Assembly: GCA_949284985.1 (NCBI GenBank) | Contig: CASDWY010000015.1 | Coordinates: 62,001-126,000, forward strand | Direction: 5' to 3' | Source of the DNA: an uncultured bacterium | Lineage (GTDB): Bacteria > Cyanobacteriota > Vampirovibrionia > Gastranaerophilales > Gastranaerophilaceae | DNA: 64,000 nucleotides | Part shown: positions 17,066 through 25,876 of the stretch, one piece after another | How the letters are laid out: every line of letters begins with the position of its first letter | Position numbering within the stretch: the first letter of the stretch is position 1 | Program-made: the position numbers and the translations under genes | Notes under the pieces: model-generated | The model's database searches: none | Seen by the model: only the letters and a program-made list of their open reading frames with translations | Told to the model about the DNA's origin: nothing

Positions 17066-18703
17066 TTAATCTGCAACAACTATTTCTTGTTCATTTTTAT
17101 AAGTTACATACCCGGCAGGAGTATTTGGCGGACGTTTTAAATATTTTCGTTTTGTATATATAACTAATGCTTTAGTTGCAGCAGCTTGCTTTGAATATTT
17201 TTTAGCTATTTTAGCTGCTTCCAACAAAGTATCATTATCTACTATTCGGCGTTCTTTTACTTTAATCAGAACATGCGCACCTGGTGAGTTTTGAGCATGA
17301 AACCACAAATCCTCGGGAGAAGAAAGTTTAGAAAAAATATAATCATTTTGTCTATTATTTCTGCCAACATAAATTTTATAACCATTAACTTCTACTTCTT
17401 CCACAATTGAAACTAAAGATTTACTCTGTTTAGTGGAATTTGGCATTATTTCTTCTTTAATCTCAATAAGACTTTCGTAATTTGTTGCAGATTCTATTTG
17501 ATATACTATATTTTCAAAATATAAAAGTTTTTCTTTTGTTTCATTCATCATTTTCAAGGCAATTTCATATGCTGTCTTTGCTTTGTTATAAAGCTTATAA
17601 TACCGATTAGCATTTTCTACCGGTGAAAGCATAACATCCATATCTATCTCAATAGGCTTTCCTGTTTCAAAATCATTAAGCGTAATTTTAGAAATTCCAT
17701 TTTTAATCTGATACAAATTTGCCATAATTACATCTGCTTTATGTTTTTGAAGCATTGCCTTATCAAATTTTCCTACTTGTTGTTGTTGCTTTGTCAAAGT
17801 TACTTGGTTTTTCTTAAGTTCTTTATAAGCAACCCCATAAAGTCCTTGCCTCAATGCATTCATAACATATTTTTCCATATAAAATGAAAAATAATCGTCT
17901 ATCATTTCATTAACCGTTGCTTTATAAACTCTATTATTTTTAACAAAAGAAAAAAGTGAAAAATCACAATAACTTAAATCTACAGATGGATTAATTTTTT
18001 CATGCTTTGCAGCTATAAAGAGATTTTTTTCTATTTCATTACTTTTTATAATTTCACTCATCAAAGCTCGTGAGATATATTGAAAATTATTTGCAAAAGA
18101 ATCCAAAAGATTGTTTCTATCAATATTTAAACGTGCCCTAACAACTTCAACATTTGTTTCTAACAAATTTTCACGTCTTACTCTAGGTGGATAAACATAA
18201 GTTAATCCCCCAGCCATTTCTCTCAATCGACTTTTTTCTGCACCAATATTATGCATACAACCTAAAATAACATTAGTTTCATAATTATACAAAACAACAT
18301 TACTATGCTTCCCCATAAGCTCAACTGTTAAACACAGAGGAATAATTTCACCAATTTCTGAAAATGTTTCAAAATACATTTCAAAAATACGCTCATCTTC
18401 CGGGACATTAACTCTAACTATACGAGATCCAACCATATATTTACGCAAAAGCATGCAAAACATTGGAGGTTGCTTAGGAATTTCCAAATGTCTTCTTTTG
18501 GCATTATCTACACTCATAAAGCACATATGATAAACAGCAGGATTAATGTTAATGTAGAGTTTTCTAGTTTCCCCTGCATTATGAAATTGAATTATCAAAT
18601 CTCTTCTTGTCGGCTGCTGAATTTTTTGAATGCGTGCATCCTCAAAATAGTCCAAATTTTCTATTGCAAAAAGTTTTAATGTTAAACTGTCCAAATTAAT
18701 CAT
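17066..18703 (-). CDS. rqcH: RqcH, NFACT-family ribosome quality-control factor
   Basis: 545 aa, the usual length for bacterial RqcH (FbpA/NEMF). The NFACT-N domain starts at LTLKLFAIENLDYFEDARI. A helix-hairpin-helix and coiled-coil middle follow (about 290-430), then the NFACT-R domain with IYVGRNNRQNDYIFSKL and DLWFHAQNSPGAHVLIK near the C-terminus. The family binds obstructed 50S subunits carrying peptidyl-tRNA and adds Ala tails for degradation. It lies 22 nt behind the helicase-like gene on the same strand, so they probably share a transcript. No SD is evident. Confidence 0.9.
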   Translation of the reverse strand: MINLDSLTLKLFAIENLDYFEDARIQKIQQPTRRDLIIQFHNAGETRKLYININPAVYHMCFMSVDNAKRRHLEIPKQPPMFCMLLRKYMVGSRIVRVNVPEDERIFEMYFETFSEIGEIIPLCLTVELMGKHSNVVLYNYETNVILGCMHNIGAEKSRLREMAGGLTYVYPPRVRRENLLETNVEVVRARLNIDRNNLLDSFANNFQYISRALMSEIIKSNEIEKNLFIAAKHEKINPSVDLSYCDFSLFSFVKNNRVYKATVNEMIDDYFSFYMEKYVMNALRQGLYGVAYKELKKNQVTLTKQQQQVGKFDKAMLQKHKADVIMANLYQIKNGISKITLNDFETGKPIEIDMDVMLSPVENANRYYKLYNKAKTAYEIALKMMNETKEKLLYFENIVYQIESATNYESLIEIKEEIMPNSTKQSKSLVSIVEEVEVNGYKIYVGRNNRQNDYIFSKLSSPEDLWFHAQNSPGAHVLIKVKERRIVDNDTLLEAAKIAKKYSKQAAATKALVIYTKRKYLKRPPNTPAGYVTYKNEQEIVVAD

Positions 18704-18725
18704 TTTATTATTATAAACAAAACGA

Positions 18726-21700
18726 TTAATTAAACAATGCTGATTTTATTCTCTCTATACATGCCGTTGGACTATAATACCACTCACGATAAGTCAAACG
18801 CAAAACCTTTAGTCCACATCTTTCTAATATAGCTTGCTTTTTCATATTAGTATTATAAGTTTTTATACTATCTTCAACCCCATCAATTTCTACAAGCAAA
18901 GAATGTCCCTCATTATCACTAACAGATAAATCAGTCGAAAAGCCTGCGGTTTCTACACCGGCAAGAACTTCTAAGCCCTCTGCCCTAATCGCTTTGGCAA
19001 CTTCTTTTTCAAATGCATTTTTATATACATTTTCATCAAATCTATCTGCTGTTTGAGATTTATTTAAATAACTTTGAATATATTCAATATAATCTCGAAG
19101 CAATCCTTCAGGAAGAGATTTTGGGTTTTTAGACAAAAAACAAATAAGCTTTTTACGTGCACGTGTAATTGCAACATTAAACAAGTTTGGTTTTTGTAAA
19201 AACGTTAAACTCTGCGTAAAACTATTATCTGCAACACACCAAGACAAAATCATTATATCTTTTTCATCTCCTTGAAAGGTATGTGCAGTTCCAACTTCAA
19301 TTTTATGTTTTTTTATAATATTTTCCGAAAAAACCTGCATTAAGGCTTTTTTAATCAACTCCACCTGTCCTCTAAACGGTGAAACAATTCCTATTGAAAC
19401 CGGTTCAGAATCAGATTTTTCGTCTTCAAGTATAAGTTCATGCAAACGTTTTATTACAGCTTCTGTCTCTGGCATATTCCTAGTTACATCAAAATCCACT
19501 TTGCCATCAAGAACAAGACATAACTCCAGAACATCATTTGAAGCACTATTTTTCTTCATTATCCTAATTCGGCCACCATAAAACTCCTTATTCGAAAACT
19601 CAATTATAGGCGGTAAACTTCTAAAATGTTCATCTAACATTATAGGCGAAGTTGAATAATAATTAGCCAAATCAAACATAGAATTAGTTCTAAACCGCCA
19701 AATCAACTGATATTTATCAGGAATATTATATTGAGATAAAAATGACTGTTCTTTTGTTTTTTCAAGAAAAGATAAATGTGGAAGTTGTTTATCATCACCT
19801 ACTATAACAGCTTTTTTTGCGCGGAAAAGAATAGGAAAACAACTTGCAATATCACATTGTGACGCTTCATCTATGATAGCTACATCAAAAAGTCCCGGTC
19901 TCATAGGCAAAGATCCCGAAACAGCATAAGTCGTAACACACCAACAAGGAAAAGCCTCCAATAACGGTTTAAAATCCTCAGTTTCCAAAAGCCTAGTTTG
20001 TTGTTGGCGTTTTCTTGCAACCAATGATTTTGAATGAACAAACAACCTTTGACGTTTTGTTTGATCGCGCAAAAGCCCCTTAAGCGCTTCTCTGCGTTTT
20101 CCCTTTAAAATTTCCACAGCAAGCTTTGACTGCTTCCGTTTTAAATTCCTGATATTTTCTAATAATTGATGCAAATTACCTATTTTATGTATTTTTGCCT
20201 CTACCATACGTGCTTTACAAGCAAGATTTTCTGTATAAAGCTCATTTTTAAGTCTCTCAATATCCTCAAGACAAACATCAAAATTTGTAATTTTAAGAAT
20301 TTTTTTAAGTTTTGAAGCTCTAAATTTATTAAAAATATTTGCCCAAAAATTTGATTTTTCTAAATCTTTTTCTAGCTTTCTTATCAGCCCCATAACTACA
20401 TCAAGCTCATCTTTTTTAAGTTTTTTATTAATAAACTCCGTTTTTTTAAGCTCTAAAAGACTTTTATCTTTTTCCTCAATTAAACTTCGCCACTCATTTT
20501 CCAACTCAATAATTTCTTCACATTTTTTTTCATTATCACGAATTGTTGACACCAAATCATGCATATCATCAACATCGACCAAAATAGCATTGTCATAACC
20601 TTTATCCAATTCAACTTTATTATTTAAAAGGTCTTGAAGTTTAAAATTAAGCTGTTTTTGATAATTTTGTCTTCCTGCTCGCAAAGCTAAAAATGGAGCA
20701 CCCAGTTCATTCAATCTTTCTGCTACAACATCTGTAGCCTTGTCCATTCGAGAAGCAACCAAAACCGTCTTTCCATTAGCAATCAAATGAGCTACTAAAT
20801 TAACTATAGTTTGGGATTTACCTGTGCCAGGAGGTCCTGCAACAGAAACTATAGCATTTTCTTCAATACTTTTTATTACTCCTTCTTGACTATCACTTAA
20901 AGACAATGGGGTTGTTGCAACAAAATCCTCTAAATTTTTTTTGGGTTTTGACATTTTTTCACTCATTTTGCCACAAGTTCTCATATATTCTTCGTTAATA
21001 GTAGAAAGTGACGTTTCTCTAAAAATTCCAGATGGTTTTTCTGCAATTTGTGTAAGTTCATGCAAAACGCCAGCCGTTACTTGGGGTCTTTTGGTAAGAA
21101 TAATTGCGCTCTGATTAGTTACACAAACTTTTTCAATCTTAACTTTTTTAGGTTTTGAAGTTTCATCATCATCTATAACATCATGCAGATTATCATAATT
21201 TATCTCATCTTCATTAACAGCCTCATCCATTGAGACATTATTTTCTAAAGCATCATCTTCATGATCAAGTTTTAACTCTATCCCCGGAACAATAGAACGC
21301 AATGTTGTTAGGAATATTTCCATTTTTTCTTCACTCAAAGGCAAATCAGGAACAACTTCAAGCAACCCATCCAAAAGATGCTCCATCTCATCTTCATCAT
21401 CACTTTTATTCATAAGTGCCGTTAACGCCCCGGTATTTAAAGATAAAACCTCATCTTGCAAAGTACATTCAATATTTTTCCCAACCCTCTCAAGTTTTGC
21501 AGGCATATATAAAAGCGGCGTTAAAAATTCATTAGATCTTTTATTGCGACCACCTTTACCAACTAAAAATAAATAACCATAAATAAGATATTTATCTTTC
21601 TGGCTCATTTCCGATTGAATCATAAGTTCAGTTAAAAGAGGATCTGCCCCATCAAGTTTTAAAGAAGAACCAAAATTTGTAAACAACTCTTCTTCACCTT

Positions 21701-21857
21701 GTAAAAATATCCATTTGTTATCTTTATCCTGTTTAAGATTACGAAAAGTAGAACTCTGGACTTCTTCCCTTACACAATCATGCAAATATAAAGACAACCT
21801 TTTTATAAAGCTGTCATGAAACGCTGAACTTATTATTTTACCGGCTTCTTGAAGCAT
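18726..21857 (-). CDS. superfamily 1 helicase-like protein with C-terminal nuclease-like domain
   Basis: 1043 aa. Helicase motifs in order: GPPGTGKSQTIVNLVAHL (I), AIIDEASQCDIASCFP (II), VGDDKQLPH (III), the LDEHFRSLPPIIEF segment, VGTAHTFQGDEKDIMILSW (V) and VAITRARKKL (VI), as in the DNA2/Upf1-like AAA_11/AAA_12 group. A coiled-coil insert lies between motifs I and II. The last about 110 residues (FEKEVAKAIRAEG...LVEIDGVEDS...LERCGLKVLRLTYREW) look like a DUF559/Vsr-type PD-(D/E)XK nuclease. The first about 250 residues are unrecognised. Such proteins act in DNA repair or defence. SD GGAG precedes the ATG. Not part of a recognisable defence island. Confidence 0.8.
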   Translation of the reverse strand: MLQEAGKIISSAFHDSFIKRLSLYLHDCVREEVQSSTFRNLKQDKDNKWIFLQGEEELFTNFGSSLKLDGADPLLTELMIQSEMSQKDKYLIYGYLFLVGKGGRNKRSNEFLTPLLYMPAKLERVGKNIECTLQDEVLSLNTGALTALMNKSDDEDEMEHLLDGLLEVVPDLPLSEEKMEIFLTTLRSIVPGIELKLDHEDDALENNVSMDEAVNEDEINYDNLHDVIDDDETSKPKKVKIEKVCVTNQSAIILTKRPQVTAGVLHELTQIAEKPSGIFRETSLSTINEEYMRTCGKMSEKMSKPKKNLEDFVATTPLSLSDSQEGVIKSIEENAIVSVAGPPGTGKSQTIVNLVAHLIANGKTVLVASRMDKATDVVAERLNELGAPFLALRAGRQNYQKQLNFKLQDLLNNKVELDKGYDNAILVDVDDMHDLVSTIRDNEKKCEEIIELENEWRSLIEEKDKSLLELKKTEFINKKLKKDELDVVMGLIRKLEKDLEKSNFWANIFNKFRASKLKKILKITNFDVCLEDIERLKNELYTENLACKARMVEAKIHKIGNLHQLLENIRNLKRKQSKLAVEILKGKRREALKGLLRDQTKRQRLFVHSKSLVARKRQQQTRLLETEDFKPLLEAFPCWCVTTYAVSGSLPMRPGLFDVAIIDEASQCDIASCFPILFRAKKAVIVGDDKQLPHLSFLEKTKEQSFLSQYNIPDKYQLIWRFRTNSMFDLANYYSTSPIMLDEHFRSLPPIIEFSNKEFYGGRIRIMKKNSASNDVLELCLVLDGKVDFDVTRNMPETEAVIKRLHELILEDEKSDSEPVSIGIVSPFRGQVELIKKALMQVFSENIIKKHKIEVGTAHTFQGDEKDIMILSWCVADNSFTQSLTFLQKPNLFNVAITRARKKLICFLSKNPKSLPEGLLRDYIEYIQSYLNKSQTADRFDENVYKNAFEKEVAKAIRAEGLEVLAGVETAGFSTDLSVSDNEGHSLLVEIDGVEDSIKTYNTNMKKQAILERCGLKVLRLTYREWYYSPTACIERIKSALFN

Positions 21858-21882
21858 ATCTTACCTGTTCTCCTATATATTT

Positions 21883-21888
21883 ATTATA
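21883..21888 (-). promoter_or_regulatory. -10 box of the helicase-rqcH transcript
   Basis: TATAAT on the minus strand about 26 nt before the ATG at 21857. No convincing -35 element lies at 16-18 nt, so the call is weak. Confidence 0.35.
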
Positions 21889-22031
21889 CACAATCACTAA
21901 ATTTTAAAATAATCCATTTACTCGATATTACTGTTTTTTCATGTTAAGAAACTTTAAATTCTGTAAATCATAAAGACAAATTTTCATAAAATATATTTTT
22001 TATATACATGAGGAGTATAAAAATATTAGAC

Positions 22032-22232
22032 ATGACTAGAGAAAATAATTTATTTAAAAGCCTAGCATCAACACAAAAAATTGCCGCACAACCAAGCATT
22101 TTTTCACCAGATGCCGCCTTAGGAATTAAGACCATGGCAGAAAAAGGTATCTCAGATAACAAAAATGCCCTATATGCTAAATTTAGCATGTATAGAAACA
22201 TAAAAAACTTAGAATGCTTTTTGAAAAGTTAA
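22032..22232 (+). CDS. possible small protein (66 aa)
   Basis: In the gap of about 470 nt between the divergent helicase and DegT genes there is one plausible small frame: MTRENNLFKSLASTQ...IFSPDAALGIKTMAEKGI...LYAKFSMYRNIKNLE. A GAGGAG at 22010-22015 lies about 16 nt before ATG 22032, somewhat far; ATG 22008 overlaps the SD. An antisense frame over the same bases looks less protein-like. Function unknown. Confidence 0.4.
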   Translation: MTRENNLFKSLASTQKIAAQPSIFSPDAALGIKTMAEKGISDNKNALYAKFSMYRNIKNLECFLKS

Positions 22233-22259
22233 AATTGTTATAAAACCTGTATAAAGAAT

Positions 22260-22290
22260 TTGTAAAGACTTCCCAAATTAGTGCTAAAAT
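22260..22290 (+). promoter_or_regulatory. promoter of the DegT aminotransferase gene
   Basis: TAAAAT (22285-22290) with an extended -10 TG one base upstream, and TTGTAA at 22260-22265 (19-nt spacer). The extended -10 would compensate for the poor spacing. Confidence 0.4.
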
Positions 22291-22327
22291 TAACATATAC
22301 ACAAGCATAAAAGTGGGAGATTTATAA

Positions 22328-23449
22328 ATGAAAGTACCAATTCTAGACACAAAACGTCAATACGCAACAATAGGAAAAGAATTAGAAGAAAAAGTTATTG
22401 AAGTTATGCGCTCCGGAGCGTATATTCTTGGACAAAACAATAAAGCACTAGAAGAAGATTTTGCAAAATACTGCGACTGTAAATATGGCGTTGCATTAAA
22501 CTCAGGTACAGACGCACTTCATCTGGCACTTCGAGCACTCGATATAGGTCCGGGAGATGAAGTTATTACCGTAGCATTTACCTTTGTTGCAACAACAGAA
22601 GCTATTGGAATTGTCGGTGCAAAACCTGTTTTTGTAGATATCAACCCAGATACCTTTAATATTGATGCATCAAAAATAGAAAACCTAATTACACCAAAAA
22701 CAAAAGCTATTATACCCGTTCACTTATACGGACAACCTTGCGAAATGGATAAAATTATGGACATTGCAAAACGCCATAATCTATATGTCATAGAAGATTG
22801 TTGTCAAGCAGTTGGATCAACTTTCAACGGACAAAAAGTAGGCTCATTTGGTGATATCGGTTGTTATAGTTTTTACCCAACAAAAAACCTTGGTACTATG
22901 GGCGACGGAGGCATGGCTGTAACAAACAGCGAATATCTTAAAAATAGAATGATTGCTTTAAGAAACCACGGTGGAGCTGTAAGATACTACCATGATGAAA
23001 TTGGCGTTAACTCAAGACTTGATGAAATTCAAGCTGCAATTTTAAGAGTAAAATTTAATTATATCGATAAATGGAATAAACAAAGACGTGAAAACGCATA
23101 CCGATATAACGAATTATTCTCTAAATACCCGGAAATAGAAACCCCAAAAGAACTAGATAAAGCATATTGTGTTTATCACCAATACACAATCAAAATTGAA
23201 AATCGTGATGAAGTTCATAAACTCTTACAAGAAAACGGTGTTGGGGCAATGATATACTATCCGGTTCCATTACACTTACAAAAAGTCCATGACTACTTAA
23301 ACGTAAAAGAAGGGGCACTACCAATTACAGAAAAAAATACTAAGCTTGTAATGAGCTTGCCAATGTTCCCTGAAATAACTGAAGAAGAACAAAAATACGT
23401 TGTAGATACTGTTATAAAATGTTTAAATCAAACAAAAACCTCCATATAA
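22328..23449 (+). CDS. DegT/DnrJ/EryC1/StrS family PLP-dependent sugar aminotransferase
   Basis: A 373-aa fold-type I aminotransferase that adds an amino group to a nucleotide-linked keto-sugar for surface polysaccharide. It shows ALNSGTDALHLALRALDIG, DEVITVAFTFVATTEAI, PVHLYGQPCEMD, IEDCCQAVGS and the Lys-bearing FYPTKNLGTMGDGGMAVT, then NSRLDEIQAAILRVK. Length is typical. SD GGGAG lies 8 nt before the ATG. It stands alone between its own promoter and terminator. The exact sugar cannot be told, though dTDP-sugars are possible given rmlA in the window. Confidence 0.93.
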   Translation: MKVPILDTKRQYATIGKELEEKVIEVMRSGAYILGQNNKALEEDFAKYCDCKYGVALNSGTDALHLALRALDIGPGDEVITVAFTFVATTEAIGIVGAKPVFVDINPDTFNIDASKIENLITPKTKAIIPVHLYGQPCEMDKIMDIAKRHNLYVIEDCCQAVGSTFNGQKVGSFGDIGCYSFYPTKNLGTMGDGGMAVTNSEYLKNRMIALRNHGGAVRYYHDEIGVNSRLDEIQAAILRVKFNYIDKWNKQRRENAYRYNELFSKYPEIETPKELDKAYCVYHQYTIKIENRDEVHKLLQENGVGAMIYYPVPLHLQKVHDYLNVKEGALPITEKNTKLVMSLPMFPEITEEEQKYVVDTVIKCLNQTKTSI

Positions 23450-23476
23450 TCATTAATTAATTAAATTAATGATTTA

Positions 23477-23503
23477 AAATCCCGGCTAAAACCGGGATTT
23501 TTT
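23477..23503 (+). terminator. intrinsic terminator after the DegT gene
   Basis: AAATCCCGG and CCGGGATTT pair around CTAAAA and are followed by a run of T. It lies about 30 nt after the stop. Confidence 0.88.
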
Positions 23504-23677
23504 CTTACTCAACAACACTTAATTACAATTTTTTCACCACGCTAAAAAGTTTAAAAGACAAGACAATCAATAATTTTAGAAGCTGCATATGGCTGTGCAT
23601 TAAAAATTTTTAACGACGGTTGGCAGATAAAAACCAACTATCCTTGGTAATTAAAATCGAGTTTATACAAACAAAAA
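23504..23677. other. intergenic spacer, nothing recognised
   Basis: This AT-rich stretch between the DegT terminator and the rnpB promoter holds no open frame of note. A short complementary pair, GGTTGG and CCAAC (about 23618-23640), is the only structure I see. Confidence 0.5.
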
Positions 23678-23707
23678 TTTACTCAAGATACCAATTTATG
23701 CTACAAT
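23678..23707 (+). promoter_or_regulatory. promoter of rnpB
   Basis: TTTACT (23678-23683), 18-nt spacer, extended -10 TGCTACAAT with TACAAT at 23702-23707. The predicted start is near 23714, which coincides with the first base of the P1 helix of RNase P RNA. Confidence 0.6.
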
Positions 23708-23712
23708 ATTTC

Positions 23713-24049
23713 GGGAAGTAACCGAACCGACGCGTCTTTTTTAAGATGAGGAAAGTCCGAACACCTAAGGGCAGATCGACTGATAACGTCAGCCGCGAGT
23801 AATCGCCGGACTAGTGCCACAGAAACACACCGCCGATGGCTTTATTGCACAGGTAAGGGTGCAATGGCGGGGTAAGAGCCCACCGCGAATATCGTGAGAT
23901 ATTTGGCAGGTAAACTCCGATCGGGTGCAAGATTAAATGAAAGGTTAAGGTGACCCGCCGTCTTTCAAAATATCGCTTGAGGCGCACAGTAATGCGCGTC
24001 CCAGATAGATGTCGGTTTAAAACAGAATTCGGCTTACGGGTTGCTTCCC
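23713..24049 (+). ncRNA. rnpB: RNase P RNA (type A)
   Basis: The catalytic RNA that trims the 5' leader of tRNAs. The terminal P1 helix pairs GGGAAGTAACC at 23713 with GGTTGCTTCCC ending at 24049. Universal core blocks are present: GAGGAAAGTCCG (23748 on), ACAGAAA (23820 on), CCAGATAGATG (24001 on) and ACAGAATTCGGCTTA (24022 on). Length about 337 nt fits type A. Its 3' end is only 24 nt from the ATG of the Nudix gene and no terminator lies between, so the Nudix operon is probably transcribed from the same promoter. Confidence 0.95.
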
Positions 24050-24073
24050 ATTATTTTGGTTGAGGTATTTATT

Positions 24074-24601
24074 ATGAATAAGTTTTACGAAAAGACTCTT
24101 TCTTCTGAAATAGTTTTTAAAGGAAAAATTTTTGATATAAAACATGACGAAGTCCAACTTTCTAATGGTGCAAACTCTTTTCGAGATATAATTTTACACC
24201 CGGGCGGAGTAGTTGTTGTTCCACAAAAGGGTAACAAAATTATTCTTGTTAAACAATTCCGTTATGCTATTTCTGAAGCTATTTTTGAACTTCCTGCAGG
24301 AAAACTGGAACTTGGAGAAGATCCATTTATAGCAGCAAAACGTGAACTCTTAGAAGAAACAGGATACCAAGCTCAAAATTGGCAATGCTTAGGGTTTATA
24401 AATACTTCTGCAGGCATTTGCAACGAAAAACTTTATCTGTACAAAGCTGAAATTACGGATTTTATCGGACAAAATCCGGATGAAAATGAAATTATTGATT
24501 ATTACGAATTTGACATACAAGAAGTGTTTGATATGATTAAAAACGGAAAAATTAATGATGCCAAAACAATCTGCGGACTAATGAGGGCATATAAATTATG
24601 A
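24074..24601 (+). CDS. Nudix hydrolase, ADP-ribose pyrophosphatase type
   Basis: 175 aa. The Nudix box is complete: GKLELGEDPFIAAKRE followed by LLEETGY. The upstream LPAGKLE and HPGGVVVVPQ strands are typical of ADP-ribose pyrophosphatases (NudF/YjhB-like), which split ADP-ribose to AMP and ribose 5-phosphate. I start at ATG 24074, which has TTGAGGT before it; an upstream TTG at 24041 lies inside RNase P RNA. It overlaps the next gene by ATGA. Confidence 0.88.
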   Translation: MNKFYEKTLSSEIVFKGKIFDIKHDEVQLSNGANSFRDIILHPGGVVVVPQKGNKIILVKQFRYAISEAIFELPAGKLELGEDPFIAAKRELLEETGYQAQNWQCLGFINTSAGICNEKLYLYKAEITDFIGQNPDENEIIDYYEFDIQEVFDMIKNGKINDAKTICGLMRAYKL

Positions 24602-25398
24602 TAAAATTACTTGTTCTTGATATTGATGGAACAATTATAAAAAAGGATTTTACCTACTCTAAGGTTTTGCATGAAAAGCTTTTAGAACTACAAAACAAAG
24701 GTATAAAAGTAGTTATTGCAACAGGCAGAATGCATGATGGTGCCGTTCCGTTAGTTAAAGAACTTGGGCTAAATACCCCAATTATTTCTTATCAAGGCAG
24801 TATGGTGCGCAATTGGAAAGAAAATAACAATATCCTCTATTCTAAACGAATGAGCGCTCAACAAGCTTCAGAAATTATAGATTATTTTCGCAATAAAAAT
24901 ATTCATATAAATGCCTATTCGGGTGACAAACTGTATGTTGAACAAGACGATGAATTAATAAAAGATTATGTTAACAACAGATATGTCAATTACAACGTAT
25001 TATCTGACCTTAAAACTTTAGATTTATCTAAATTAGATAAACTATTATGCATTGAACCTAATCAAGAGAAAATGCAACAAGTCGTCAAAGATCTATCATT
25101 AAAATATAAAGGTAAGCTTGAAATTGTAAAATCAATGCAACACTACTGTGAAGTTACACATATAGAAGCAACAAAAGGAAAAGCTATAGAATTCTTATGT
25201 AAATATTGGGGAATAGATTTATCAGAAACAATGGCTATAGGAGACCAAGATAACGATATTGCAATGATTAAAACTGCACAGATAGGTGTAGCTATGGGAA
25301 ATGCCACCAAACAACTTAAAGAAGCAGCTGATTTTATTACAAAATCTGTAGAAGATGACGGAGTAGTCTTTGCTATTAAAAAATTTATAGGAGTATAA
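24598..25398 (+). CDS. HAD-superfamily Cof-type phosphatase
   Basis: 266 aa. Motif I is LDIDGTI with the nucleophile Asp, motif II is VIATGR, and motif IV is GDQDNDIAMI, all of the HAD Cof/YidA group with a C2B cap between about 85 and 190. These enzymes dephosphorylate sugar phosphates, PLP or flavin intermediates; the substrate here cannot be told. It overlaps the Nudix gene by 4 nt and is followed by ispF after 1 nt. Confidence 0.88.
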   Translation: MIKLLVLDIDGTIIKKDFTYSKVLHEKLLELQNKGIKVVIATGRMHDGAVPLVKELGLNTPIISYQGSMVRNWKENNNILYSKRMSAQQASEIIDYFRNKNIHINAYSGDKLYVEQDDELIKDYVNNRYVNYNVLSDLKTLDLSKLDKLLCIEPNQEKMQQVVKDLSLKYKGKLEIVKSMQHYCEVTHIEATKGKAIEFLCKYWGIDLSETMAIGDQDNDIAMIKTAQIGVAMGNATKQLKEAADFITKSVEDDGVVFAIKKFIGV

Positions 25399-25399
25399 A

Positions 25400-25876
25400 A
25401 TGTATAGAATTGGGCAAGGTTTTGATATACATAGACTAGTAGAAGGACGCCCTCTTATTTTAGGCGGCGTTAAAATAAATCACACAAAAGGACTATTGGG
25501 GCACTCCGATGCGGATGTACTTATTCACGCAATAATTGACAGCCTTCTAGGAGCACTTTGTCTTGGAGATATTGGGCAGCATTTTCCAGATACAGACTCC
25601 AGATATAAAAATGCAAACAGCTTGGAACTGTTAAAAAATGTTTTAGCTATGGTTGAAAAATCAGGTTATAAAATAGTTAACATTGACTCTACAATTCAAG
25701 CCCAAGAACCTAAACTCATGCCACACATAAATTCTATTCGAGAAAACTTATCCCAAAATATGCTAATAGGACTAAAACAAATTTCAGTGAAAGCTAAAAC
25801 CTATGAAAAACAAGATAGCATAGGAAAAGGTGAAGCTATTGCAGTATACTGTAACACACTGCTTATGAAAGCCTAA
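25400..25876 (+). CDS. ispF: 2-C-methyl-D-erythritol 2,4-cyclodiphosphate synthase
   Basis: A 158-aa trimeric enzyme of the MEP isoprenoid pathway. Metal ligands appear in GFDIHRL (Asp8, His10) and GHSDADVLIHAI (His42). GDIGQHFPDTD and the Lys/Glu-rich C-terminal GKGEAIAVYC are also typical. GGAG lies in the end of the HAD gene, so the pair is coupled. The 3' end overlaps the convergent membrane-protein gene by 4 nt. Confidence 0.96.
   Translation: MYRIGQGFDIHRLVEGRPLILGGVKINHTKGLLGHSDADVLIHAIIDSLLGALCLGDIGQHFPDTDSRYKNANSLELLKNVLAMVEKSGYKIVNIDSTIQAQEPKLMPHINSIRENLSQNMLIGLKQISVKAKTYEKQDSIGKGEAIAVYCNTLLMKA

Noticed and set aside
24041-24073. TTG 24041 as the Nudix start
   Set aside because: It lies inside the 3' end of RNase P RNA; ATG 24074 has its own SD.
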